Shown here: positions 26,961 to 36,491 of the stretch, one piece after another | Position numbering within the stretch: the stretch's first letter is position 1 | Layout: each line of letters begins with the position of its first letter | From: JAIXWP01 sp964428835 | GTDB lineage: Bacteria; Bacteroidota; Bacteroidia; Flavobacteriales_D; Sanyastnellaceae | Assembly: GCA_964428835.1 (NCBI GenBank) | Contig: CAYRZQ010000001.1 | Location: 1-64,000, forward strand | Reading direction: 5' to 3' | Length of the DNA: 64,000 nucleotides | The notes under the pieces: generated by a model | Seen by the model: only the letters and a program-made list of their open reading frames with translations | The model's database searches: none | Told to the model about the DNA's origin: nothing | Position numbers and translations under genes: made by a program

Positions 26961-28739
26961 ATGAGAACATTGCTACTCGTCATTTCATTCTTGATACAAA
27001 GCTTCTCAGGACATTCACAGCTAGAGGTTTCACACGACTCTGGTTTCTACAATGAACCCATTTCAGTAACCTTGAAGCACTCAGATCCTGAAGTAATTTT
27101 TTATTATACCACCGACGGAAGTCAACCGGATAGAACCAAACAGCGCTATACATCGCCTATTTCAATGGGTTTTGTGGCGTCACCTGCTACGCTCTCCTAC
27201 ATTCGCACTGGTGAAAACTGGGTAAGGCCAAATGGTGAGGTTTACAAAGGCCATCTATTTAAGTTCGTAGCATTCAAAAATAACGAGCCCATCACACCAA
27301 TTGAAACTCGTACGTTCTTCGTGGATCCAAATCACTTACAATCATTCCCAATTGATCGGCTTTCATTAACAGTCGAGCCTGATGATTTTTTTGGAGAAGA
27401 GCGCGGAATATACGTGCCCGGAAATAATACAACCCTGAACTTTTATCAAGGTGGCGAAGACTGGGAGCGCCCTGCTCTCTTTGAATTGTTTGACCAAACC
27501 GGAAAACTCGAATGGAAGCAAACCCTTGGCGCACGCGTTCATGGTCGTAGCTCAAGAACAAATCCACAAAAGTCTCTCAGATTCTACGCGAAAAGTGCTT
27601 ACGGCAGCCCATTTATTTTTCATGAATTATTTGGTGAAAACGGTCCCGCAGCTCAAAAACGAATCATACTGCGCGCCCCTGACCGTCTGTTTAGCAAAGC
27701 AATATTTATAGATGAACTTGTGCATGCCGCGGCTGAGGATTTATCTGTAGAGAACATGGCCTCGAGACCTGTAGTGGTTTTTATAAACGGTGAGTATTGG
27801 GGCATACAAAATCTGCGCGAGCGTCATGACGAACAGTATTTGAGGATCAAATTCGGAGTTGAGCCCAATAACGTTGATATCGTTGATTGGGATAGAGGCC
27901 CTTACGTGTCTGAAGGAAATCTTACAGAATATAATAAACTACTCAATTATTTATCGTCTTCCGACCTTAGTACCATCGAGGGATACAACGGACTCAAAGC
28001 TTTAGTCAACATGGAATCGTTCATTCCATTTGTCGGAACTCACATATTCTTTGCAAATGAAGATTTTCCTAATAACAACCTCCGTATGTGGCGAGAAAGA
28101 ACTTTCGGTGAAAAGTGGAACTTCTTCTTTTATGACTGTGATGGTTGTATGCGTGATGTTGAAATGGACACATTTGAAATGTACGCCAATACTAAAAATG
28201 ATGGAAACCCTGCATCAATAATGCTCAAAGGTCTCCTCAAAAATACAGAATTCATGGCAGACCTTCAGGCCTTCCTAAACAACGCACTCTCCAATCAATT
28301 CTCAGCAGGTAATTTATTAAAACTCATTAATGAAAAAGAGTCGTTTTATGCTCCTTTAGTCAATGATCACATCAACCGCTGGCACTCTCCAGACGACACT
28401 GCAGAATGGCTTGCGTCTATTGCCATTGCTGAGAAGTTTGCCATGAATCGCTCACATATTATGGGCGAATTAATTCAAAAACATCTCGGCAAGCCCTACT
28501 CTATCTATCCAACCCCCGCTAAATCCGAATTTTACCTAGACTTCGAAAAGAATCCTGAGGATATGGATATTAGAGTTTCTCTATCCGATATGAGTGGAAA
28601 AACATTTCAGCCATCTAGAATTTATACCTCTGAAAGTCTTGTTAGTATTCCTGTGGACGATTTTTCCCCTGGAGTTTATATAGTGCAAGTTGTAGTGGGA
28701 AGATCTATCTATTATGATAAGATTATCATTTCGCAATAA
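26961..28739 (+). CDS. CotH-kinase family protein with T9SS type A sorting domain
   Basis: Signal peptide to about residue 19. A chitobiase/hexosaminidase C-terminal-like module follows (FYYTTDGSQPDRTKQRYTSPI, residues 45-110). The central region (about 150-480) matches CotH proteins: GARVHGRSSRTNPQKSLRFYAK, the ERHDEQYLRIKFGV segment, and FFYDCDGCMRDVE, which may hold the metal-binding Asp residues. CotH proteins in spore coats are protein kinases; kinase activity here is inference. The C-terminus (IYPTPAKSEFYLDF ... FSPGVYIVQVVVG) is a T9SS type A signal, so the protein is exported to the surface. Confidence 0.87.
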   Translation: MRTLLLVISFLIQSFSGHSQLEVSHDSGFYNEPISVTLKHSDPEVIFYYTTDGSQPDRTKQRYTSPISMGFVASPATLSYIRTGENWVRPNGEVYKGHLFKFVAFKNNEPITPIETRTFFVDPNHLQSFPIDRLSLTVEPDDFFGEERGIYVPGNNTTLNFYQGGEDWERPALFELFDQTGKLEWKQTLGARVHGRSSRTNPQKSLRFYAKSAYGSPFIFHELFGENGPAAQKRIILRAPDRLFSKAIFIDELVHAAAEDLSVENMASRPVVVFINGEYWGIQNLRERHDEQYLRIKFGVEPNNVDIVDWDRGPYVSEGNLTEYNKLLNYLSSSDLSTIEGYNGLKALVNMESFIPFVGTHIFFANEDFPNNNLRMWRERTFGEKWNFFFYDCDGCMRDVEMDTFEMYANTKNDGNPASIMLKGLLKNTEFMADLQAFLNNALSNQFSAGNLLKLINEKESFYAPLVNDHINRWHSPDDTAEWLASIAIAEKFAMNRSHIMGELIQKHLGKPYSIYPTPAKSEFYLDFEKNPEDMDIRVSLSDMSGKTFQPSRIYTSESLVSIPVDDFSPGVYIVQVVVGRSIYYDKIIISQ

Positions 28740-28820
28740 TGAATTAGAAACAAATTCAAGTGTTCAATTCCACAATTCAATCCCTTGATTATCCAATTCA
28801 TATAACTATCCCGCTTTTTT

Positions 28821-28848
28821 GGAAACGTTTTTATTTTTTTTCGTTTCC
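28821..28848. promoter_or_regulatory. Palindromic operator candidate GGAAACG-N14-CGTTTCC (copy 2)
   Basis: Arms at 28821-28827 and 28842-28848 around a T-rich spacer; the right arm ends 17 bases before a TATATTTG -7 box. Its position just upstream of a TetR gene suggests autoregulation. See copy 1 at 26302. Confidence 0.72.
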
Positions 28849-28865
28849 ATTCAAGAAATCGTATC

Positions 28866-28873
28866 TATATTTG
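28866..28873 (+). promoter_or_regulatory. -7 box TATATTTG of the tetR-efflux operon
   Basis: Full TAnnTTTG match ending seven bases before the tetR ATG at 28881, which predicts a very short leader. The -33 region overlaps the palindrome. Confidence 0.65.
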
Positions 28874-28880
28874 CGGCGCA

Positions 28881-29492
28881 ATGGAAGAAAAAGAGTTAAA
28901 AATCATCAGTGGAGCATCAAGAGTATTCATGCAGTACGGTATCAAAAGCGTGAATATGGACGATATGGCGCGCCATCTCGGTGTTTCTAAAAAGACACTT
29001 TACCTCTACGTCAACGACAAAGAAGAGCTTGTAAAAAAGTCAATGGATGCGTTTTGTGAAATTGAAGACGCCCAAATATCAGAAATAGCATCACGCAATC
29101 TCAATGCAATCGATGAAAGTCTTGAAATCATGAAGTGGGTATTGAGTATGCTTCAAAACCTGCACCCTTCTATTATTTACGACCTCGAAAAGTACCACCC
29201 TGAAGTTTTTCATTTCATGAAGAACAATCGCAATACCGCGATTTATGCTTGTATGACCGCCAATATGATCAAAGGTCAAAAAGAAGGATTTTATAGAAAA
29301 GACTTTAATCCAGAAATCATTGTACGGATATACATGGAACACATGAATATTCTTCTTGATCACAACCTTTTTCCACAAGACAAGTGGAAACTCGTTGATG
29401 TATATAAGGAATCGTTTATCTATCACATCCGTGGAATTGCAAGCCAGAAAGGCCTTGACTATTTGAAAGAAAAATCAAAATACATTAAATAA
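28881..29492 (+). CDS. TetR/AcrR-family transcriptional regulator
   Basis: 203 residues. The N-terminal helix-turn-helix (residues 5-50) reads IISGASRVFMQYGIKSVNMDDMARHLGVSKKTLYLYVNDKEEL, the TetR signature. The ligand-binding C-terminal half is typical of regulators adjacent to RND pumps in Bacteroidota. It is the first gene of a tetR-tolC-hlyD-RND operon (gap to tolC 16 bp). A palindrome with two matching copies, one before this gene and one before the operon at 26379, is the natural candidate operator. The inducer is unknown. Confidence 0.93.
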   Translation: MEEKELKIISGASRVFMQYGIKSVNMDDMARHLGVSKKTLYLYVNDKEELVKKSMDAFCEIEDAQISEIASRNLNAIDESLEIMKWVLSMLQNLHPSIIYDLEKYHPEVFHFMKNNRNTAIYACMTANMIKGQKEGFYRKDFNPEIIVRIYMEHMNILLDHNLFPQDKWKLVDVYKESFIYHIRGIASQKGLDYLKEKSKYIK

Positions 29493-29508
29493 TAACACAA
29501 TCCCTTTT

Positions 29509-30852
29509 ATGAACACGTGGAAAAAACCAATACAAAAAGGCCTGCTGATGGCTCTTTTTGTTTCGTTGTTTTTCCCTGCATACACAAAGGCCCAATCAGC
29601 GTTTACGCTCGTGCAGGCTCAAGAATATGCACTGAAAAATGCACAGTCCGTGAAAAACGCACGGTACGACGCGGAAGTAGCGGAGCTCACTTCCGACGAA
29701 TTACTAGCAATCGGTTTGCCTCAAATCAACGCTAGTCTGCAATACCAAAACTTCATCACACTTCCCACTCAGGTCGTTGACGGAAGTTTCTTCGGCGCAC
29801 CCGGCCAAGAGCTAAGGCTACAGTTCGGTACTCCTCAAAACATGACCGCAACATTGAGCGCGAGCCAACTGCTCTTTGATGGTTCTTGGTTAGTAGGGCT
29901 TCAGGCTTCACGCGCTTATGCTCAACTCCAAAAAAGAAACCTCTCAAAGTCTGAACTCGAAATAAAAGCCGATGTTGCCAAAGCTTATCATACAGCACTC
30001 ATCGTTGATGAAAGACTTGAATTCACCCGTCAAACAAGGGCAGTAATCGCTCAAATGACCGATGAAACAAAAGCTTATTTTGAAAGTGGCTTTTTGGAAG
30101 AGCAAGATTTCGAGCAACTTCAATTATCATTAAGTCAACTCGATAATTTCATCACCTCTCTTGAAGGTGCTTCCAAGTTGACTAAGGATCTGCTCAAGTT
30201 CACCATTGGTATGCCTCTCAACGAAGAGCTTACTCTTGCGGATAAGGCCGATGCACTGATCTCATCCGAAGATTTATTGAGCAACGCTTTTTCGAGTGAT
30301 AAAACTGTGGACGTTCAATTAGCCATGAGTGGGCTTTCAATGCAAGAACTTAATTTGAAAAATAAAAAAGCTGCTTTCCTTCCGAACGCCGCTCTCTTCT
30401 ATTCACTCCAATCACAAGCTTTCCGACAAGAGTTCAACTTCCTAGACACTAGCTTGCCTTGGTTCGCACCGCAATTGTGGGGTTTTCAAATCAACGTACC
30501 CATCCTCAGTGGTGGTGGAAAAATTAAAAGCGTGCAGAAAGCTCAGGTCGAAGTACAACGCATGAAAGACACCGTTGAACTAACGAAACGTGCAACAGAA
30601 TTAGAATACAATAGTGCAAAAACAGAATACCTCACTGCTTTAAACTCTTACAACCAAGCAATCAAATCTCTTGAACTTGCTCAAAAAATACTCTATAAAA
30701 CAGGTATCAAATTCAAAGAGGGCGTTGCTTCAAGCATGGACGTAAGTCAGTCTACAAATCAAGTGCTATCAGCACAACAGGACCTCGCTCAGTCCAAAGA
30801 AAATCTTATGAACGCTCAGGTAAAACTTAAAAAAGCACTCAACACATTATAA
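29509..30852 (+). CDS. TolC-family outer-membrane efflux protein
   Basis: The outer-membrane channel of a tripartite pump. Signal peptide ends near TKAQS (residue 30). Two OEP repeats of long amphipathic helices (about 35-230 and 240-445) are visible, e.g. FTLVQAQEYALKNAQSVKNARYDAEVAE and LNSYNQAIKSLELAQKILYKTGIKFKEGVASSMDVSQSTNQVLSAQQDL. At 447 residues it is normal length. It is 12 bp upstream of the periplasmic adaptor gene. Confidence 0.93.
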   Translation: MNTWKKPIQKGLLMALFVSLFFPAYTKAQSAFTLVQAQEYALKNAQSVKNARYDAEVAELTSDELLAIGLPQINASLQYQNFITLPTQVVDGSFFGAPGQELRLQFGTPQNMTATLSASQLLFDGSWLVGLQASRAYAQLQKRNLSKSELEIKADVAKAYHTALIVDERLEFTRQTRAVIAQMTDETKAYFESGFLEEQDFEQLQLSLSQLDNFITSLEGASKLTKDLLKFTIGMPLNEELTLADKADALISSEDLLSNAFSSDKTVDVQLAMSGLSMQELNLKNKKAAFLPNAALFYSLQSQAFRQEFNFLDTSLPWFAPQLWGFQINVPILSGGGKIKSVQKAQVEVQRMKDTVELTKRATELEYNSAKTEYLTALNSYNQAIKSLELAQKILYKTGIKFKEGVASSMDVSQSTNQVLSAQQDLAQSKENLMNAQVKLKKALNTL

Positions 30853-30864
30853 TCAGACATTCCT

Positions 30865-31980
30865 ATGAAAAAGATATTCTCCCTTTTTGCAATCGCCGCT
30901 ATCATCGCTTCTTGCGGTGGCGAAAAAGATCCAAAAACCAAGCTCGCTGAACTCAAGGCCAAACAAGCCGAAATTGCTGACCAAATTAAGCAGCTCGAAA
31001 AGGAAATAGCCGCGACTGATACTACAGCCGGTACTTCCAAATCCAAAGACGTGATTGTTACTGCAATTACATCTTCTGTTTTTACCCACTACCTCGACGT
31101 ACAAGGTATTGTTGATGCAGACGAAAACGTTACCATCATGCCTACAATGGCTGGTAACGTTACCAAACTCTATGTGAATGAAGGAGACGTGGTAAAAGCT
31201 GGTCAGCTTCTCGCAGAGGTTGACAACGATATCTATGTGAAACAACTCAATTCTGTTCAGCCGCAGCTCGCCCTTGCTACCGAGGTTTTCAATCGTCAAC
31301 AAAGATTATGGAATCAAAAAATCGGAAGCGAAGTTCAATACCTTCAAGCTAAAACTCAAAAAGAGTCTCTTGAAAAACAAATAGAAACACTGCAAGAACA
31401 AATCGAATTGACGCGTATCAAGTCTCCAATAAGCGGAACAGTGGACAATGTTGCGCTCAAAATTGGTCAAATGGCTGCGCCCGGAATGCCTGCCATGCGT
31501 GTAGTCAACCTTTCAAAACTAAAAGTTAAAGCAAACATCTCTGAAGCTCATGCTTCGAAGGTGAAAAAGGGAAATGACGTTGCAATATTCTTCCCTGATC
31601 AAAACAAAGAAATCGCGTCAAAAGTATCGTTCGCAGCAAAAGTAATCGACCCAATGACGCGCACATTTGTTACTGAAGCATCTATCAGCTCAGATGCTGC
31701 AGAGCTCCGTCCAAATATGATTGCCGTTCTCAAAGTGGCTGATTATAGAAATGACAATGCAATCGTAATTCCAGTAAACCTCATTCAAAACTCCGAAAAG
31801 GAATCATTTGTGTTCGTGGGTGTGGAAGAAGGTGGAAAGAAAGTAGCGCGTAAAAAAGTTGTTACTGTCGGTTCTGTCTATAACGGAAATGCAGAAATTC
31901 TTTCTGGACTCGCTGTAAATGATAAGCTCATAACTACCGGCGCAACAGATCTCGCTGACGGACTCGAAATCAAATTTTAA
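30865..31980 (+). CDS. RND efflux periplasmic adaptor (HlyD/MFP family), lipoprotein
   Basis: Membrane-fusion protein linking the RND pump to TolC. Lipobox IASC (Cys17) anchors it to the inner membrane, followed by a short coiled coil (DPKTKLAELKAKQAEIADQIKQLEKE). The split lipoyl domain (VNEGDVVKAGQLLAEVDNDIY ... RIKSPISGTVDNVALKIGQMAAPGMPAM) flanks an alpha hairpin, then a beta-barrel domain. Full length at 371 residues. Confidence 0.94.
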   Translation: MKKIFSLFAIAAIIASCGGEKDPKTKLAELKAKQAEIADQIKQLEKEIAATDTTAGTSKSKDVIVTAITSSVFTHYLDVQGIVDADENVTIMPTMAGNVTKLYVNEGDVVKAGQLLAEVDNDIYVKQLNSVQPQLALATEVFNRQQRLWNQKIGSEVQYLQAKTQKESLEKQIETLQEQIELTRIKSPISGTVDNVALKIGQMAAPGMPAMRVVNLSKLKVKANISEAHASKVKKGNDVAIFFPDQNKEIASKVSFAAKVIDPMTRTFVTEASISSDAAELRPNMIAVLKVADYRNDNAIVIPVNLIQNSEKESFVFVGVEEGGKKVARKKVVTVGSVYNGNAEILSGLAVNDKLITTGATDLADGLEIKF

Positions 31981-32000
31981 TCTAAAAAACTCTATCCAAC

Positions 32001-35000
32001 ATGGAAAAATTCAAAGAGTTTTTTGTCACGAGTTGGGCAATTAACAATAAAACAACCATCTACCTGCTCACCGTTATCATTACGTTGGTAGGTATTCAAT
32101 CCTATAGAAACCTCCCAAAAGAGCAGTTTCCAGATATCGTTATTCCGACCATCTATGTCTCTACAGCCCTGCCGTCAACAGCGCCTAAGGACATGGAAAA
32201 CCTTGTAACGAAGCCGATCGAAAAACAAATCAAATCTATCGCCGGCGTTAAAAAGGTAACCAGCCAATCACTTGAAAACTACTCTGTAATCATGGTAGAA
32301 TTCAACACCGATGTGGAGGTGCCGATTGCAAAACAAAAAGTGAAAGATGCGGTAGAAAAAGCTGAGAAAGATTTGCCGAAAGACCCTCTGATGGTGCAGT
32401 CGGTGATGGAAGTCGAATTCTCCGAAATGCCGATTCTATTCGTCAATATTTCAGGTGACTACGACCTTGCTAAGCTAAAAAAATACGCAGAAGATCTTCA
32501 AGATCGTATTGAAGGTCTTAAAGAAATCACTCGTGTTGACATCGTTGGTGCCTTGGATAGAGAAATCCAAATCAACGTTGATATGTATAAGGCGCAAGCA
32601 GCAAACATCACAATGTCAGACATTGAAAATGCTGTGAAGTATGAAAACATGACCATCAATGGTGGTAATGTCACCATCGACGATATGCAGCGCTCTATCA
32701 GCGTGAGTGGAGAATTTGATAATATCCAACAAATAGAAAACCTTGTCATCAACTCAATGACCGGTGCTTCTGTTTTCCTCAAAGACATCGCCGAAGTGCG
32801 CGATGGATTTGCAGAGCAAGCCTCTTACGGTCGCCTTGACAATAAGAACGTTATTACACTCAACGTGATCAAGCGTGGTGGTGAAAACCTCATTGAAGCC
32901 TCAGACAAAATCTATGGAATCATTGATGAAATGAAGGAAACCGAGTTTCCCGAAAACCTCACGATCAAAGTCACCGGAGACCAATCTGATGGAACACGCG
33001 TAACCCTCCACGATCTGATCAATACTATCATCATTGGTTTTATCCTCGTGACCATCATCTTGATGTTCTTTATGGGTGTTACCAATGCCATTTTCGTTGG
33101 TCTATCTGTGCCGCTCTCAATGTTTATCGCATTCATGATTCTTCCTGGTATCGACTTTTCGCTCAACATGATTGTGTTGTTTGCCTTCCTGCTCGGGCTG
33201 GGAATTGTAGTGGATGACGCGATCGTCGTCATTGAAAATACGCACCGGATATATGACAACGGTAAGGTTCCAATTAAAACAGCAGCGAAGAAAGCTGCAG
33301 GAGAGATTTTCCTCCCTGTTTTATCTGGTACTGCAACTACCCTTGCGCCCTTCTTCCCGCTAGCTTTTTGGGGTGGTGTGATTGGTAAATTCATGTTCTA
33401 CCTTCCAATTACGCTCATCATCACACTCACTGCGTCACTCCTTGTTGCTTACATCATTAACCCCGTATTCGCCGTCGACTTTATGAGTCCGCATGATCAC
33501 GGTCCCGATAAAAAGAAGAAAGCGCGTTCATTCCGAATCACAACTATCATCATGTTGTCATTCGCTGCCTTATTCTATATCACGGGCGCATTCGGAATGG
33601 GTAATTTCTTGGTGACGATGTACCTGCTTTATTTGTTGTACAGATTTGTATTGGAAAGAGCAATCTCAAACTTCCAAACCAAACTCTGGCCACGCGTTCA
33701 AAATGTTTACGGGCGATTCCTCGAATGGGCGCTCAAAAGACCACGTGCGATATTTTGGAGTACCGTGGCTCTATTGATTGCTACTTTGGCTATCACCGCG
33801 CTGCGTCAACCTAAAGTGGTATTCTTCCCACAAGCTGAACCCAACTTCGTTTATGTATATGCTACATTGCCTGTAGGAACAAAGCCGGCAGCAACGGATT
33901 CGGTAGCAAAAATCATCGAAGGTCGAGTGTACAAAGTACTCGGAGAAAATAATCCCTTGGTGAAATCTGTAATTACCAACGTCGCAGTTGGCGCGAATGA
34001 AGCGCAAGACGACCGCGCCACTTATCCCAATAAGGCTAAAGTTGGTGTTGCTTTTGTGAAATTCGCCGAACGCAATGGAGAAAGCACGGGCATCTATCTG
34101 GAGAAAATCCGTGAGGCTGTAAAGGGAATTCCTGGTGTAGAAATTTCTGTTGACCAAGAACAAAACGGTCCGCCAGTTCCAAAGGCGATCAACATCGAAG
34201 TTAGTGGCGAAAATTTTGAAGAATTAATCGTCGCTTCCACTGACTTGAAGCGCTACTTGGATTCCTTGTCCATAGATGGAGTGGAAGAACTCAAAACGGA
34301 CCTTCAGTTGAACAAACCTGAAGTGCGTATTGACATCGATCGCGAACGTGCCAACAGAGAAGGCATCAGCACCGCGCAAATCGGAATGGCGCTTCGCAAC
34401 GCTGTATTTGGTGCAGAGGTTTCTCGATTCAGAGACGACAACGATGATTATCCAATCATGGTGCGTTTCCAAGAAAATCAACGCAACAATATTGAAGAGT
34501 TGAAAAACCTCATCATTACTTATCGCGACATGAACATGGGTGGAATGGTGCGTCAAATACCTCTTTCATCAGTTGCGGATGTCAAATACACAAGCACATA
34601 CGCTGCAATCAAACGCAAGAATCAAAAACGTGTGATTACACTTGCTTCAAACGTTCTCTCCGATTTCAACCCGAATGAGGTAGTCGCCAACATCCAAAAG
34701 GAAATTGACAACTTCAAGAGATATCCCGAATCAGTTACTATTACCATGACTGGTGAGCAAGAAGAACAAGCTGAAACAGCTGGATTCCTTGGGTTTGCTG
34801 GCTTGCTTGCTTTGGCAATTATCGTTCTGATTCTCATTCTCCAATTCAACTCTATTGGTAGAACCGTCATTATCCTATCTGAAATTATTTTCAGTGTAAT
34901 AGGAGTTCTGCTTGGTCTCGCAATATTCAATATGGAGATCTCAATCGTAATGACCGGCGTTGGTATCGTGGCACTCGCAGGTATTGTTGTACGAAACGGT

Positions 35001-35372
35001 ATTCTTCTCGTTGAATTCATGGATATCCTGCGCGGTCAAGGATATAGCCTACACGACGCTATTGTAGAGGCTGGTAGAGTGCGTATGACTCCTGTATTGT
35101 TAACAGCAACAGCTACAATTCTCGGTATGATTCCACTCGCAATTGGATTTAATATCGACTTCGTCACCATGTTTACTGAGCTTGATCCAAAGATTTATTT
35201 TGGCGGTGATAACGTAGCGTTCTGGGGACCTCTCGCTTGGACAATTGTGTTTGGCTTGACTTTCGCGACATTCATCACACTCATCCTTGTACCTGTGATG
35301 TACGAAATGTCTGAACAAACAAAAGCACGATTAAACCGCGCATTAAAAAAGAACTCTAATTCACACGAATAA
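32001..35372 (+). CDS. RND-family efflux transporter (AcrB/MexB-type, HAE1-like)
   Basis: The inner-membrane proton-driven pump subunit, 1123 residues. The N-terminal helix (TTIYLLTVIITLVGIQSY) is followed by porter domains with the characteristic LPKEQFPDI, STAPKDMENLVTKPIE and GVKKVTSQS segments. The proton-relay helix TM4 reads LGLGIVVDDAIVVIENTHRIYDNG, with the Asp pair essential in RND pumps. A loop around residues 495-515 (SPHDHGPDKKKKARSF) and TM helices 7-12 follow. Substrate spectrum cannot be read, but with TetR control drug, bile or detergent-type export is plausible. A terminator follows at 35380. Confidence 0.94.
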   Translation: MEKFKEFFVTSWAINNKTTIYLLTVIITLVGIQSYRNLPKEQFPDIVIPTIYVSTALPSTAPKDMENLVTKPIEKQIKSIAGVKKVTSQSLENYSVIMVEFNTDVEVPIAKQKVKDAVEKAEKDLPKDPLMVQSVMEVEFSEMPILFVNISGDYDLAKLKKYAEDLQDRIEGLKEITRVDIVGALDREIQINVDMYKAQAANITMSDIENAVKYENMTINGGNVTIDDMQRSISVSGEFDNIQQIENLVINSMTGASVFLKDIAEVRDGFAEQASYGRLDNKNVITLNVIKRGGENLIEASDKIYGIIDEMKETEFPENLTIKVTGDQSDGTRVTLHDLINTIIIGFILVTIILMFFMGVTNAIFVGLSVPLSMFIAFMILPGIDFSLNMIVLFAFLLGLGIVVDDAIVVIENTHRIYDNGKVPIKTAAKKAAGEIFLPVLSGTATTLAPFFPLAFWGGVIGKFMFYLPITLIITLTASLLVAYIINPVFAVDFMSPHDHGPDKKKKARSFRITTIIMLSFAALFYITGAFGMGNFLVTMYLLYLLYRFVLERAISNFQTKLWPRVQNVYGRFLEWALKRPRAIFWSTVALLIATLAITALRQPKVVFFPQAEPNFVYVYATLPVGTKPAATDSVAKIIEGRVYKVLGENNPLVKSVITNVAVGANEAQDDRATYPNKAKVGVAFVKFAERNGESTGIYLEKIREAVKGIPGVEISVDQEQNGPPVPKAINIEVSGENFEELIVASTDLKRYLDSLSIDGVEELKTDLQLNKPEVRIDIDRERANREGISTAQIGMALRNAVFGAEVSRFRDDNDDYPIMVRFQENQRNNIEELKNLIITYRDMNMGGMVRQIPLSSVADVKYTSTYAAIKRKNQKRVITLASNVLSDFNPNEVVANIQKEIDNFKRYPESVTITMTGEQEEQAETAGFLGFAGLLALAIIVLILILQFNSIGRTVIILSEIIFSVIGVLLGLAIFNMEISIVMTGVGIVALAGIVVRNGILLVEFMDILRGQGYSLHDAIVEAGRVRMTPVLLTATATILGMIPLAIGFNIDFVTMFTELDPKIYFGGDNVAFWGPLAWTIVFGLTFATFITLILVPVMYEMSEQTKARLNRALKKNSNSHE

Positions 35373-35379
35373 TCTCGCT

Positions 35380-35404
35380 AGAGCGATAACGATTGCTCTT
35401 TTTT
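35380..35404 (+). terminator. Rho-independent terminator after the RND operon
   Basis: AGAGCGAT, loop AACG, ATTGCTCT (one G-U pair) followed by a T run. A second, weaker inverted repeat CCGTTA-N7-TAACGG lies at 35415-35433. Confidence 0.82.
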
Positions 35405-35456
35405 CATAGTAGTTCCGTTAGTTCTTTTAACGGATATTTTGGTTAAGGTTTAGATG

Positions 35457-35482
35457 ACAACCCCGACGAATGTCGGGGTTGT
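35457..35482. terminator. Hairpin between convergent operons
   Basis: ACAACCCCGAC, loop GAAT, GTCGGGGTTGT: a perfect 11-bp stem. It lies immediately past the stop codon of the minus-strand TPR gene (35487). The T-rich side (TTATTTTAT) is on the plus strand, so it may stop transcription from either direction. Confidence 0.75.
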
Positions 35483-35486
35483 TATT

Positions 35487-36491
35487 TTATCGCAATTCTG
35501 CTGCTGCTTTCGTTTTATAAAAACTGTTCGAATAAGCTATAATTTCAAAGAACTCCCTCGCCAATCTCTCCTCTCCCTTTTTCAAATAACACATCGCTAA
35601 GTAATAGTCTTGTTCCTGATCGAATAAGTTATTTTCAAAAGTCACGCACTCACCCAAGTGATGGAGCGCGATATCATAATTCCCCATTTGATAATAACTC
35701 ATTCCGAGATAAAAATTCAAATTGACATCTTTTGGAAATCGCTCAGCAAGAGTCGATAACTTTGAGATTGCTGCATCATACAATCCGCGTGAATAACTGA
35801 TGATGGCGTCATCCAATTGACTTCTTAAATCAATGCTGCGCCCTTCTGATTCTTTTATTAAATTTTCCTTCGTTTTCCTATTTTCAAATTCCGCCGGAAT
35901 CCCTCCCAATCGAGGCACATTAAGAGATTGATAGAAGACATATTCATGATCACTCAACATATAGCCTTCTACAAAACGAATCTTGTTTCCAGAAATATCA
36001 TATCGCTTTGAAAAGGACTCTGCCGCCAGTTTTTCCTGGGGCTTCTGTATAAATACGCTGTCCGGCTCGTAATTGATCACAACGCCTCGTTGCGCGTGCT
36101 GACCAGTATCTTCGCAGGTATTCTTGAGTTTCAATCCTTCCTGTTTTTGTGCTCTTACAGTTACTTCCAATTGATCCTGCTCATTCAACGGAACAGTCAG
36201 CTCCACGAGCTCCCGCTGCGCATTCATCGCTTTCTCTGATGATATCGAAACATTTTCACCTTGATAATAAATACAAGCCACAGACAACGTCACTATAACA
36301 GCTGTGCTTAAAAAAACTCTTTTAATCCAAATCGCAAATAACAACTGATAACCCGCCACGGCATCCGCAATCAGCTCGTATTGGGTTGAAAGCAGTTTTA
36401 TTTCTCTTTTACGACTTCTCTTCAGCAAGCCAGCAGTGTACAAGCGCATTTCGCGTTCCGTAGGAAACAATATGTTGTCGCTGACTTTCAT
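35487..36491 (-). CDS. One-TM TPR protein, putative partner of the ECF sigma factor
   Basis: 334 residues, family not recognised by name. The N-terminal about 65 residues are cytoplasmic-type and basic, one membrane helix follows (IWIKRVFLSTAVIVTLSVACIYY, about 55-77), and the C-terminal part is periplasmic with TPR-like repeats (about 225-330: ISYSRGLYDAAISKLSTLAERFPKDVNLNFYLGMSYYQMGNYDIALHHLGECV). Its start overlaps the sigma factor stop (ATGA). This topology and coupling match an anti-sigma or sensor protein, but no standard anti-sigma domain is visible, so that role is inference. A strong hairpin follows the stop. Confidence 0.75.
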   Translation of the reverse strand: MKVSDNILFPTEREMRLYTAGLLKRSRKREIKLLSTQYELIADAVAGYQLLFAIWIKRVFLSTAVIVTLSVACIYYQGENVSISSEKAMNAQRELVELTVPLNEQDQLEVTVRAQKQEGLKLKNTCEDTGQHAQRGVVINYEPDSVFIQKPQEKLAAESFSKRYDISGNKIRFVEGYMLSDHEYVFYQSLNVPRLGGIPAEFENRKTKENLIKESEGRSIDLRSQLDDAIISYSRGLYDAAISKLSTLAERFPKDVNLNFYLGMSYYQMGNYDIALHHLGECVTFENNLFDQEQDYYLAMCYLKKGEERLAREFFEIIAYSNSFYKTKAAAELR

